16,493 bases of DNA from Collinsella sp. AF20-14LB. GTDB lineage: Bacteria; Actinomycetota; Coriobacteriia; Coriobacteriales; Coriobacteriaceae. The DNA is taken from positions 1-16,493 of the forward strand of contig NZ_QRWD01000027.1 of NCBI RefSeq assembly GCF_003459505.1, given 5' to 3'. The notes beneath the pieces were generated by a model that worked only from the letters and a program-made list of their open reading frames with translations, did not search any database and was not told the DNA's origin. Position 1 is the first letter of the stretch; each line of letters starts with the position of its first letter. A program made the position numbers and the translations under genes. Shown in pieces: positions 7,217 to 13,217 of this stretch.

Positions 7217-8341
7217 ATGAGAGAGTTCCTTAAGGACGTGTGGATGCACGGCGGTGAGGAAAGCCGCGCCATCACCCCCGAGAACATCACGGGCGAGAAG
7301 GGCCGCGCCGCCATGTCGGCCAGCCACCTCGGCGTCGGCCGCAAGGGCTCGTGCTGCGTGCCCCTTGAGTCCGGCGAGACCATCACGCTCGCGGACATCG
7401 AGGGCCCCGGCATCATCCGCCACATCTGGATGACCGTCCCCGACAAGACCGCCGCCGGCAGCTTCGTCATGCGTGACCTCGTGCTGCGCTTCTACTGGGA
7501 CGACGAGGAGACCCCCTCGGTCGAGTGCCCTGTCGGCGACTTCTTCTGCAACGGCTTCGGTGAGCGCGCCATCGTCAACTCGATGCCCATCTGCGTGAAC
7601 CCGACGGGCGGCATGAACTGCTACTTCGAGATGCCCTTCAGGAAGCACGCCAAGGTCACGCTTACGAGCGAGCACCCCGGGTTCATTAAGTACATCTTCT
7701 ACACGTTCAACTACGCGCTCACCGACGTGCCGGACGACGCCATGTACTTCCACGCCCGCTTTAACCGCGAGCGCAGCACCCGCAGGGGCGTCGACTACAC
7801 CGTGCTCGACGGCGTGCGCGGCAAGGGCTACTACGTCGGCACCTACATGGCCCTGTGCGCCCTGGAGCGCTATTGGTGGGGCGAGGGCGAGATGAAGTTC
7901 TTCCTCGACGGCGACGAGGAGTTCCCCACGGTCACCTCGACGGGAGCCGAGGACTACTTCGGCGGTGCCTGGGCCTTCCTCGACAGGCCGCCCCACGCGT
8001 TGCCCGAGGCGCAGTGCTTCAACACGCTGTTCGCCGGCTACCCGTACCGCTCGACGCGCGACGCCACGCGCGACCGCTTCAGCGCGGGCAAGCCGAACCC
8101 GAATCCGACGCTCGCGACTAGCGACGACGCGCTGCCCAGGCACGGCCTCTACAGGTGGCACCTTCCCGACCCGATCTCGTTCAAGGAGGACCTGCGCGTG
8201 ACGTTCCAGGACCTCGGCAACGACGACATCAAGCTCTACGAGCGCGAGGACGACATCTCCACCGTCGCCTACTGGTACCAAAGCGAGCCGCACGCCGTGC
8301 TCGCCCCGTTTGCCGCAAGGCAGGACCGCGTGCCCAGGTAG
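7217..8341 (+). CDS. GH172 / DUF2961 family glycoside hydrolase, cytoplasmic
   Basis: A 374-aa protein of the DUF2961 family, now GH172. Characterised members include a Bifidobacterium alpha-D-fructofuranosidase acting on difructose dianhydride I, and D-arabinofuranosidases. Visible motifs are GPGIIRHIWMT (63-73), FYWDDEETPSVECPVGDFF (92-110), GYYVGTY (204-210), WWGEGEMKFFLDGDEEFPT (220-238) and GAEDYFGGAW (243-252). The Glu residues in WWGEGE (223/225) and GAEDYF (245) are the likely catalytic pair by family analogy. There is no signal peptide or membrane segment, so it should act in the cytoplasm on a PTS-imported, possibly phosphorylated glycoside. A GAGGAGG ribosome-binding site at 7204-7210 and the 12-bp gap after IIA place it in the PTS operon. 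Family assignment is firm; the substrate is inferred from context. Confidence 0.88.
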   Translation: MREFLKDVWMHGGEESRAITPENITGEKGRAAMSASHLGVGRKGSCCVPLESGETITLADIEGPGIIRHIWMTVPDKTAAGSFVMRDLVLRFYWDDEETPSVECPVGDFFCNGFGERAIVNSMPICVNPTGGMNCYFEMPFRKHAKVTLTSEHPGFIKYIFYTFNYALTDVPDDAMYFHARFNRERSTRRGVDYTVLDGVRGKGYYVGTYMALCALERYWWGEGEMKFFLDGDEEFPTVTSTGAEDYFGGAWAFLDRPPHALPEAQCFNTLFAGYPYRSTRDATRDRFSAGKPNPNPTLATSDDALPRHGLYRWHLPDPISFKEDLRVTFQDLGNDDIKLYEREDDISTVAYWYQSEPHAVLAPFAARQDRVPR

Positions 8342-8368
8342 GGTCGCCTCGAAACAAGCCAACGTTAT

Positions 8369-8403
8369 GGGCGCCCGCGGTTGACCATGACTGCGGGCGT
8401 CCC
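8369..8403 (+). promoter_or_regulatory. Intercistronic hairpin between GH172 and kinase genes
   Basis: A 13-bp stem with one bulged U (GGGCGCCCGCGGT at 8369-8381 against ACTGCGGGCGTCCC at 8390-8403) lies between the GH172 stop and the kinase ribosome-binding site. It is followed by TTTGTAA, too few U for a strong terminator. It may attenuate transcription or protect the upstream mRNA. Confidence 0.5.
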
Positions 8404-8420
8404 TTTGTAAGGAGGATCAC

Positions 8421-9305
8421 ATGAGCGAAAAGCAAATGAGGCTCGGCGCCCTCGAAGCCGGCGGGACCAAGATGGTCTGTGCCGTGGTGTCCGGCGACGG
8501 CGAAGTCCTCGACCGTATGGAGACCCCGACGCTTACGCCCGCCGAGACCGTCCCGCAGATGATCGAGTGGTTCACCGCCCGCGATGTGGACGCGTTGGGC
8601 ATCGGCGCCTTCGGCCCGACCTGCGTCGACCCCAACGACGAGCGCTACGGCTCCATCCTCCAGACGCCCAAGCTCGCGTGGCGAGGCCATGGTCTTCGCG
8701 CCGCGTTCGCCGACGCCCTCGGGATTCCGGTGGCCTACGACACGGACGTGAACGTTGCCTGCCTCGGCGAAGTGGTCTTCGGCTGCTGCAAGGGGCTCGA
8801 GGACGCCGTCTACGTGACCATCGGCACCGGCGTGGGCGCGGGCGTCATGTGCGCGGGCAGACTCCTTCACGGCATGCTGCACCCCGAGGCCGGTCACATG
8901 CTGGTAAGGACCCGTCCCACCGAGGAGGGACGCTGCGTCTGCCCGAGCCACGCGAGCTGTCTCGAGGGGCTCGCCTCTGGCCCCGCCATCGCCGCGCGCT
9001 GGGGAAAGCCCGCGGCCGAGCTCGCGGACAACGATGAGGTGTGGGCGCTCGAGGGGGATTATCTGGGGCAGATGTGCGCGAACCTCGTGCTCATGTACTC
9101 GCCTCGCCGCATCGTCCTCGGCGGCGGCGTGATGCACCAGGAGCAGCTCTACGGCATCGTCCGCAAGAAGACCCTCGAATATCTGGGTGGCTACATCCAG
9201 ACCGCCGAGCTTAAGGACATGGAGAGCTACATCTGCGCCCCGGGCTGCGGCGGCGACCAAGGAATCCTCGGCGCGGCCGAGCTGGCAAGAAGGGCGCTCG
9301 CGTAA
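8421..9305 (+). CDS. ROK-family fructokinase
   Basis: A 294-aa sugar kinase of the ROK family. It has the N-terminal phosphate-binding EAGGTKMVCAV (12-22), catalytic Asp109 in YDTDVNVACLGE, a second phosphate loop TIGTGVGAG (133-141) and a zinc site formed by His159, Cys174, His177 and Cys180 in the ROK spacing. The overall pattern (LEAGGTK, GAFGP, TPKLAWRGH, HPEAGHM, CLEGLASGPAI, ARWGK) resembles the B. subtilis GmuE / ScrK fructokinase subgroup more than glucokinases or ROK repressors, and there is no N-terminal DNA-binding domain. It would phosphorylate free fructose released by the upstream glycosidase using ATP. GGAGG at 8411-8415 sets the start at 8421. It is the last gene of the cluster, followed by a strong terminator. 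Confidence 0.85.
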   Translation: MSEKQMRLGALEAGGTKMVCAVVSGDGEVLDRMETPTLTPAETVPQMIEWFTARDVDALGIGAFGPTCVDPNDERYGSILQTPKLAWRGHGLRAAFADALGIPVAYDTDVNVACLGEVVFGCCKGLEDAVYVTIGTGVGAGVMCAGRLLHGMLHPEAGHMLVRTRPTEEGRCVCPSHASCLEGLASGPAIAARWGKPAAELADNDEVWALEGDYLGQMCANLVLMYSPRRIVLGGGVMHQEQLYGIVRKKTLEYLGGYIQTAELKDMESYICAPGCGGDQGILGAAELARRALA

Positions 9306-9337
9306 CTTGCGCTCTCTCCGCCATACAACGCGTTAAG

Positions 9338-9387
9338 AAAAGACGAGCGCTTCTTGCCAATTGAGCGGCAAGAAGTGCTCGTCTTTT
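9338..9387. terminator. Bidirectional rho-independent terminator
   Basis: A near-perfect 21-bp stem (9338-9358 and 9367-9387; core GACGAGCGCTTCTTGCC, one G-U pair) has an 8-nt loop, A4 on the left and T4 on the right, then GCATTTGTTTTT. It can end transcription of the kinase operon from the left and of the DegV fragment from the right. Confidence 0.92.
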
Positions 9388-9421
9388 GCATTTGTTTTTG
9401 GGGCAGGACGCCCCGCCTCCG

Positions 9422-9655
9422 CTAGAGTCCCTGGACCGCCACACCCACGAGGTTTGGACCGGTGTGGACAAGAAGCGCGGGGCTGATGTCGGAGCGGACG
9501 ACCTCCACCGCGTTGGCCACGCGCTCGCACAGGGCCTGCTCCATGCGGTCGTAGAGGTCGGCGTGGGCCGAGGTGCGGCTCGCGGCAAAGCGCACCTTGG
9601 GGTGCTTCTCGACGATGGCGGCGATGAGCTTGACCTCGGTGCGATGCGGTACTTG
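9422..9655 (-). pseudogene. degV: DegV family protein, 3' fragment
   Basis: About 75 codons on the minus strand resemble the C-terminal end of DegV/fatty-acid-binding (FakB-like) proteins. The segment RTEVKLIAAIVEKHP followed by RFAASRTSAHADLYDRMEQA leads to the diagnostic C-terminal SPALLVHTGPNLVGVAVQG, comparable to the family's H-x-GPG-x-G ending. A full DegV has about 280-300 residues, so three quarters of the gene is missing. Immediately upstream the DNA switches to the start of an IS200-type transposase in a different frame, with the junction near 9650-9655. It ends at TAG (9422-9424), before the shared terminator. It is not expected to function. Confidence 0.7.
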
Positions 9656-9708
9656 CACAGCCATTTCGTGTACGCGAGGCTGTTGGCTTTCTGGGCCACA
9701 GCAATCAC
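9653..9708 (-). pseudogene. tnpA: IS200-type transposase (TnpA) N-terminal stub
   Basis: Read on the minus strand, about 18 codons encode VAQKANSLAYTKWLCKY. This matches the start of IS200/IS605-family TnpA proteins (…SLxHTKWxCKYHIVFxPKYR). The frame then runs into the DegV fragment, so the HUH motif and catalytic Tyr are absent. A GTG (9699 or 9708) would be the start codon. The usual IS200 attenuator hairpin lies just upstream. Confidence 0.65.
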
Positions 9709-9757
9709 CTTCCCCCTAGTATGATGACCTGAACAATCCTCATGCTAGGGGGAAGGT
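9707..9757. terminator. IS200-type internal hairpin with T-tract on plus strand
   Basis: An 18-bp stem (9707-9724 and 9740-9757; core ACCTTCCCCCTAG/CTAGGGGGAAGGT, one G-U pair) has a 15-nt loop. On the minus strand its 3' arm contains GGGGGAAGG, the ribosome-binding site of the tnpA stub, matching the translation-blocking hairpin known in IS200. On the plus strand it is followed by TTTTT and should act as an intrinsic terminator. Confidence 0.75.
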
Positions 9758-9856
9758 TTTTGTCGCGTAGCGGAAATTGGCCTCCACCCGCTGAGCGGGT
9801 GGCTTTCTATGCCGCGCGTGCCGCGCGGCACGGACTATAGTCCATGAATAAAAACG

Positions 9857-9884
9857 AGGAAGGCCACGTCCGGCCTCCCTCGCA
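9857..9884. repeat. Small GAGGAAGGCC hairpin
   Basis: CGAGGAAGGCC and GGCCTCCCTCG form an 11-bp stem with one mismatch around a 6-nt loop (ACGTCC). It lies after the palindrome cluster and lacks a clear U-tract; it may be a decayed terminator. Confidence 0.4.
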
Positions 9885-9953
9885 AAGGGTCTCTGATTAC
9901 TCCCACTCATTGGGGACAGACTTAAATGAGTACTCTTGAAATGCCGGCGCCTG

Positions 9954-10020
9954 GGGACGTTCTTTTTCTGTCTGCAGTTTGGAACGTTCCTTTTCTGTCG
10001 GCAGTTTGGGACGGTCCTTA
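9954..10020 (+). repeat. Tandem 27-bp repeats, 2.5 copies
   Basis: Two 27-bp units (9954-9980 and 9981-10007), both of the form GGRACGTTCYTTTTCTGTC then KGCAGTTT, are followed by a partial third (10008-10020, GGGACGGTCCTTA). They differ at a few positions only. Nearby (9912-9930) is GGGGACAGACTTAAATGAG, a related G-rich phrase. No protein or promoter is evident, so this is probably intergenic repeat debris. Confidence 0.75.
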
Positions 10021-10117
10021 GAGCTGCAGCGCGCCATGAGCGACGAGGCGAAGCGGATCATCCTGTCTTTTGAGTTCTAAGCATAAGCCCCTGTCTCTGA
10101 GCAATGCCCGGTTCGCA

Positions 10118-10240
10118 TTTGTGCGTATTTGCGTGCGTGGGATTGCGTGAATATGCGTATAGATGCGCCGTTTACGGGATAAAAATGACCGTTTAGCGGT
10201 GAGATACGCAAACACGCGCACAAACGCGCGTGTTTGTGCG
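10118..10240 (+). promoter_or_regulatory. Cluster of TTTGTGCG/TTTGCGT operator-like dyads
   Basis: Upstream of the oxidoreductase gene, TTTGTGCG then TTTGCGT (10118-10134) recur in inverted form as ACGCAAA then CGCACAAA (10206-10224). A compact dyad at 10217-10240 has 9-bp arms CGCACAAAC and GTTTGTGCG around GCGCGT, ending 50 bp before the ATG. This arrangement suits operators of the downstream DeoR-type repressor. The repeats are read directly; the binding is inferred. No convincing -10/-35 pair was found. Confidence 0.45.
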
Positions 10241-10290
10241 AATATAGAGCTATCCGAAATGCAAGACGTTCTATGACACAGGAGGCACAT

Positions 10291-11370
10291 ATGGTAGATT
10301 CCAAGCAGGCTCCACTCGACTCCGCGGCAGCCGCAAAAGCAGCGTTCGCTTCGGTCCAGGACAAGCCATTCCCCGATGATATCTTTACGGCTCCCGAGCT
10401 TCGTTGGGCTGTGATCGGGTGCGGCGTTATCGCCAACCAGATGGCCCAGTCTCTCGCTCTTGCCGGCCGCAAGCTTGCGGGCGTCGCCAACCGTACGCTG
10501 TCCAAGGCTCAGGCTTTTGCTGAGCAGTATGGCATCGAGAAGGTCTATGAATCGGTTGAGGACCTCTACGCCGATCCGGGCATCGACGCCGTCTATATCA
10601 CCACGCCGCACAACACGCATATCACCTATCTGCGTGACGCGCTGGCCGCCGGCAAGCACGTGCTCTGCGAGAAAGCCATTACCCTCAATTCCGCTGAGCT
10701 CGACGAGGCGCGTGCCATCGCCGACGAGCACAACGTCGTCCTCATGGACGCCACCACGGTGCTTCATATGCCCTTGTATCAAGAGCTGCGCCGTCGCATG
10801 GATGCCGGCGAGTTTGGTCGCATGAACCTCGCCCAGCTCAACTTTGGTAGCTACAAGGAGTACGGCGATCTGACCAATCGCTTCTACAACCGCAACCTTG
10901 CTGGCGGTGCCATGCTCGACATTGGCGTGTATGCCCTGTCCGTCATGCGTCTCTTTATGGCAAGCCAGCCCATTGAGGTCGTTTCGTTGGGCAACACCTG
11001 TGAGACCGGTGTTGACGTTGCGGGCGGCATCGTCTGCCGTAATGCCGAGCAGCAGCTGGGTGTTGTGGGCCTCACGCTCCACTCCAAGCAACCCAAGCGC
11101 TCGATTATTAGCTTCGATAAGTGCTATATCGAGGTCAACGAGTATCCGCGCGCCGATCACGCGACCATCGTGTGGACTGCGGACGGCCACCGCGAGGAGG
11201 TCCACGCCGGCACCGAGGCTTACGCCCTTTGCTATGAGATGGCCGATCTTGAGAAGGCCGTTGCCGGCGACGACTCTAAGCGTGAGCTGCTGGATTATGC
11301 TTCTGATGTTATGGAGCTGATGACCAAGCTACGCGCCGACTGGGGAGTCGTGTACCCCGAGGAGGAGTAA
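10291..11370 (+). CDS. Gfo/Idh/MocA family NAD(P)-dependent oxidoreductase
   Basis: A 359-aa cytoplasmic dehydrogenase. An approximately 35-residue N-terminal extension precedes the Rossmann fold RWAVIGCGVIANQMA (GxGxxA at 43-48). It has the cofactor-site motif VLCEKAITLN with Glu127-Lys128 (most relatives have EKP, here EKA), and the C-terminal substrate domain begins with GGAMLDIGVYALSVMR (205-220), with Asp210 and Tyr214 at the usual active-site positions. The pattern is closest to dihydrodiol dehydrogenase-like / inositol-dehydrogenase-like members acting on sugars, cyclitols or related diols; the substrate is unknown. The start at 10291 is preferred over an in-frame upstream start because AGGAGG (10280-10285) lies five bases before it. 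It is followed three bases later by a DeoR repressor gene, so the pair is an operon. Confidence 0.9.
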   Translation: MVDSKQAPLDSAAAAKAAFASVQDKPFPDDIFTAPELRWAVIGCGVIANQMAQSLALAGRKLAGVANRTLSKAQAFAEQYGIEKVYESVEDLYADPGIDAVYITTPHNTHITYLRDALAAGKHVLCEKAITLNSAELDEARAIADEHNVVLMDATTVLHMPLYQELRRRMDAGEFGRMNLAQLNFGSYKEYGDLTNRFYNRNLAGGAMLDIGVYALSVMRLFMASQPIEVVSLGNTCETGVDVAGGIVCRNAEQQLGVVGLTLHSKQPKRSIISFDKCYIEVNEYPRADHATIVWTADGHREEVHAGTEAYALCYEMADLEKAVAGDDSKRELLDYASDVMELMTKLRADWGVVYPEEE

Positions 11371-11373
11371 GCG

Positions 11374-12120
11374 ATGCTAGCGGAAGATAGGCTCAACGCG
11401 ATCGTGTCGATGGTTCAGCAGACCGGCTCGGTTACCGTGCCGGAGCTTGCCGAAGCCCTGGGCGTGACGGCGTCTACCATTCGGCGCGACCTGCAGACGC
11501 TCAATCGCGCACACCGTATCGCCAAGGTGCACGGTGGGGCGACGAGCCTTGAGCGCGCGCACGTGACGCGCGACCTAACGCTTAATGAGCGCAGCGATCT
11601 CCATAACGACGACAAGGAACGTATCTGCGCCCGTGCGGCGGCGCTGGTAGAGCCCGAGAGCTTTGTGTACATCGATTCGGGTTCGACGACGCTCAGGCTC
11701 ATCGAGCATCTTCCGCATCTCGAAGGGGTCACCTATGTGACTAATTCCGTGCTCCATGCTCAGCATCTCGCTTTGCGCGGCATGCGTACCGTGGTGCTGG
11801 GCGGCGAGCTCAAACCCGAGACCGAGGCGCTCGTTGGCCCCGATGCCTTGGCAACTCTAGACCGCTACAACTTCAACTGCGGCTTTTGGGGCTCTAACGG
11901 CATTGCCGCCGAGCAGGGCTTCACGGCGCCCGATATCGAGGAGGCACAGGTCAAGCGCATCTCGATGCGCCATACGGCCAAACGCTTCGTAATCTCTGAT
12001 GCCAGCAAATTTGGCATGGTGGCACCCGTCAAGTTCGCGGACTTCCGCGACGCGACGATCATCACCACGGGCGAGGTGCCTGCCAAGTACCAGACGATGG
12101 ACAACGTCATCACGGTCTAG
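11374..12120 (+). CDS. DeoR/GlpR-family transcriptional repressor
   Basis: A 248-aa regulator of the sugar-phosphate-responsive DeoR family. The N-terminal winged helix spans 3-58, with the recognition helix around VTASTIRRDLQTL (31-43) and the family tail VHGGA (52-56). The C-terminal DeoRC sensor domain carries DSGSTT (101-106), VLGGELKPETEALVG (141-155) and SDASKFG (208-214), which bind a phosphorylated sugar effector in the family. Its ATG is three bases after the oxidoreductase stop, with AGGAGG inside the end of that gene, so the two are co-transcribed. It probably represses its own operon through the dyads near 10217-10240. Length and motifs are complete; the effector is unknown. Confidence 0.92.
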   Translation: MLAEDRLNAIVSMVQQTGSVTVPELAEALGVTASTIRRDLQTLNRAHRIAKVHGGATSLERAHVTRDLTLNERSDLHNDDKERICARAAALVEPESFVYIDSGSTTLRLIEHLPHLEGVTYVTNSVLHAQHLALRGMRTVVLGGELKPETEALVGPDALATLDRYNFNCGFWGSNGIAAEQGFTAPDIEEAQVKRISMRHTAKRFVISDASKFGMVAPVKFADFRDATIITTGEVPAKYQTMDNVITV

Positions 12121-12137
12121 CGGCGGGGCAAGGCCAA

Positions 12138-12174
12138 AACCACCACAAAGGTGCCTGTCCCCATTGTGGTGGTT
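12138..12174. repeat. CCACCA hairpin repeat, copy A
   Basis: AACCACCACAA (12138-12148) pairs perfectly with TTGTGGTGGTT (12164-12174) around the loop AGGTGCCTGTCCCCA. A nearly identical copy lies at 12506-12544, so this is a dispersed REP-like element. It sits 18 bp after the deoR stop and may also act as a terminator, although no long T-tract follows. Confidence 0.75.
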
Positions 12175-12206
12175 AGTAACGAAAACCGAGTAGTTTTCTC
12201 AATAGA

Positions 12207-12241
12207 AAAGCGGCAACGTCCATCACGGGCGTCGCCGCTTT
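12207..12241 (+). terminator. Stem-loop downstream of deoR operon
   Basis: AAAGCGGCAACGTCC (12207-12221) pairs with GGGCGTCGCCGCTTT (12227-12241), including two G-U pairs, around the 5-nt loop ATCAC. The tail CGTTGT is weak. It is the likely end of the oxidoreductase-deoR transcript. Confidence 0.65.
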
Positions 12242-12258
12242 CGTTGTCTGCCGGTTTG

Positions 12259-12474
12259 TCTAAGTCTGTAACAACTGGACCGTTAAAAGTGGGCTAGGTG
12301 TTACAGATCGAGATACTTACGAACCGCGCCGTCCCTTTGTCTCAATCTGTAACATCTGGGACTGATTTTGCCGAGTTACTGTTACAGATTGAGATTATTC
12401 CCTTGAGGGGATTCGAATGTCTCGATCTGTAACAGATAGACCGCAAAATGGGCTTTAGCTGTTACAGATCGAGA
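12259..12474. repeat. Array of six 15-bp motifs, alternating orientation, 40-bp period
   Basis: Copies of TCTCRATCTGTAACA begin at 12259, 12340 and 12420, and its reverse complement TGTTACAGATYGAGA at 12299, 12380 and 12460. The start-to-start distances are 40, 41, 40, 40 and 40 bp. The intervening segments are 25, 26, 25, 25 and 25 bp. The array can also be read as three 55-bp inverted-repeat units (12259-12313, 12340-12394, 12420-12474). In units 2 and 3 the arms differ but remain perfectly complementary (CAATC/GATTG against CGATC/GATCG). The first motif is the only degenerate one (TCTAAGTCTGTAACA). The inner segments of units 1 and 3 resemble each other (GACCG…AAAA…TGGGCT), and that of unit 2 resembles them in reverse complement. 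The core TGTWACA is itself a dyad. Function is unknown. Confidence 0.85.
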
Positions 12475-12505
12475 TGTTTGGGAATCCGGCAGAGCCATCG
12501 CGGCA

Positions 12506-12544
12506 AAACCACCATAAAGGTGCCTGTCCCCTTTGTGGTGGTTT
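12506..12544. repeat. CCACCA hairpin repeat, copy B
   Basis: AAACCACCATAAA (12506-12518) pairs with TTTGTGGTGGTTT (12532-12544, one G-U) around GGTGCCTGTCCCC. It matches copy A at 12138-12174 over most of its length. The right arm overlaps the TAA stop of the minus-strand pseudouridine synthase gene, and on that strand the stem ends in TTTT, so it probably terminates that operon. Confidence 0.75.
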
Positions 12545-13202
12545 AGGGCCCCCAGGGGCAGGGGGCTTCGATGTGGATGTGCTCGCCGGTTACGGGATGC
12601 GTAAAGGACACGCTGTGGGCATGGAGCATGAGGCCGCAGGGACGCGGCGTTCCGTACAGGTCATCGCCCACCAGGGGATGGCGCTCGCTGGCCAGATGTA
12701 CGCGGATCTGGTGCTTGCGGCCGGTGAGCAACTCGACATCGATATACGAGCGCGTGGGCAGGCCACGACGGCTCTTAAGACGCTTGAGCACCTTCACGCG
12801 CGTTTGAGACGGCTTGCCGCTGGCGCCGACGCGCATCTTGCGGCTATCGTGGCGGTCGCGGGCGATGGGCTTGTCGATGAGCTTTTCGTTCCAGTCGATC
12901 TTGCCCTCGGCCAGCGCCAGGTAGTGCTTTTCGAACGCGTGGTCGATGATCATCTGGTCAAAGGCGGGCTGCGTCTGCTTGTCGAGTGAGAACAGCACCA
13001 CGCCGGTGGTGTCACGGTCCAAGCGGTTGAGCGGCTGCATGTCGGTCGCGGCAAAGCCGTCGCCCATCGCCAGCAGCAGGTCGCTGGCGTAGTCGGTGAG
13101 CGTGCGCTCGCCGGTGCCGTCGCCGTGGACGATCATGCCGGCGGGCTTGTCGATGGCCATGAGCCAGGCGTCGCAGTAGAGGACTTGAGGTTCTTCGTTC
13201 AC
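12543..13202 (-). CDS. RluA-family RNA pseudouridine synthase
   Basis: A 219-aa enzyme that isomerises uridine to pseudouridine in rRNA or tRNA. It shows LMAIDKPAGMIVHGDG (14-29), the active-site motif LNRLDRDTTGVVL (58-70) with catalytic Asp62, and GRKHQIRVHLA (161-171) followed by HPLVGDDLYG. It has no N-terminal S4 domain, and in length it matches the short E. coli RluA type, so the exact target uridine is open. One minor variant is Asn59 where many relatives have His (HRLDRDTSG). Translation starts at a GTG (13202) with a weak AAGG site upstream. It lies 15 bp after the U32 gene stop and is probably co-transcribed with it, making a small RNA-modification operon. Confidence 0.92.
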   Translation of the reverse strand: MNEEPQVLYCDAWLMAIDKPAGMIVHGDGTGERTLTDYASDLLLAMGDGFAATDMQPLNRLDRDTTGVVLFSLDKQTQPAFDQMIIDHAFEKHYLALAEGKIDWNEKLIDKPIARDRHDSRKMRVGASGKPSQTRVKVLKRLKSRRGLPTRSYIDVELLTGRKHQIRVHLASERHPLVGDDLYGTPRPCGLMLHAHSVSFTHPVTGEHIHIEAPCPWGP

Positions 13203-13217
13203 GTGTAAGCCTTTCGG

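Larger units (their letters stand above)
9653..9843 (-). mobile_element. IS200/IS605-type left-end remnant
   Basis: This holds the tnpA stub, the ribosome-binding-site hairpin and, further out, the perfect palindrome CCACCCGCTGAGCGGGTGG (9784-9802). That palindrome resembles the subterminal hairpins that IS200-type ends present to TnpA. Two further perfect palindromes follow, GTGCCGCGCGGCAC (9818-9831) and GGACTATAGTCC (9832-9843); whether they lie inside the element is uncertain. The transposase body and right end are missing. Confidence 0.6.

Noticed and set aside
6803..8362. Long minus-strand open frame (519 aa) opposite IIA and GH172
   Set aside because: It mirrors the codon bias of the plus-strand genes, shows no domain, and spans two genes and their intergenic gap.
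9386..9724. Plus-strand 112-aa frame after the kinase gene
   Set aside because: It begins within the terminator and is opposite the DegV fragment, with no recognisable protein pattern.
12259..12474. CRISPR array
   Set aside because: The spacing is regular, but the repeats are only 15 bp, alternate in orientation, and the intervening segments of units 1 and 3 resemble each other. No cas gene is nearby.
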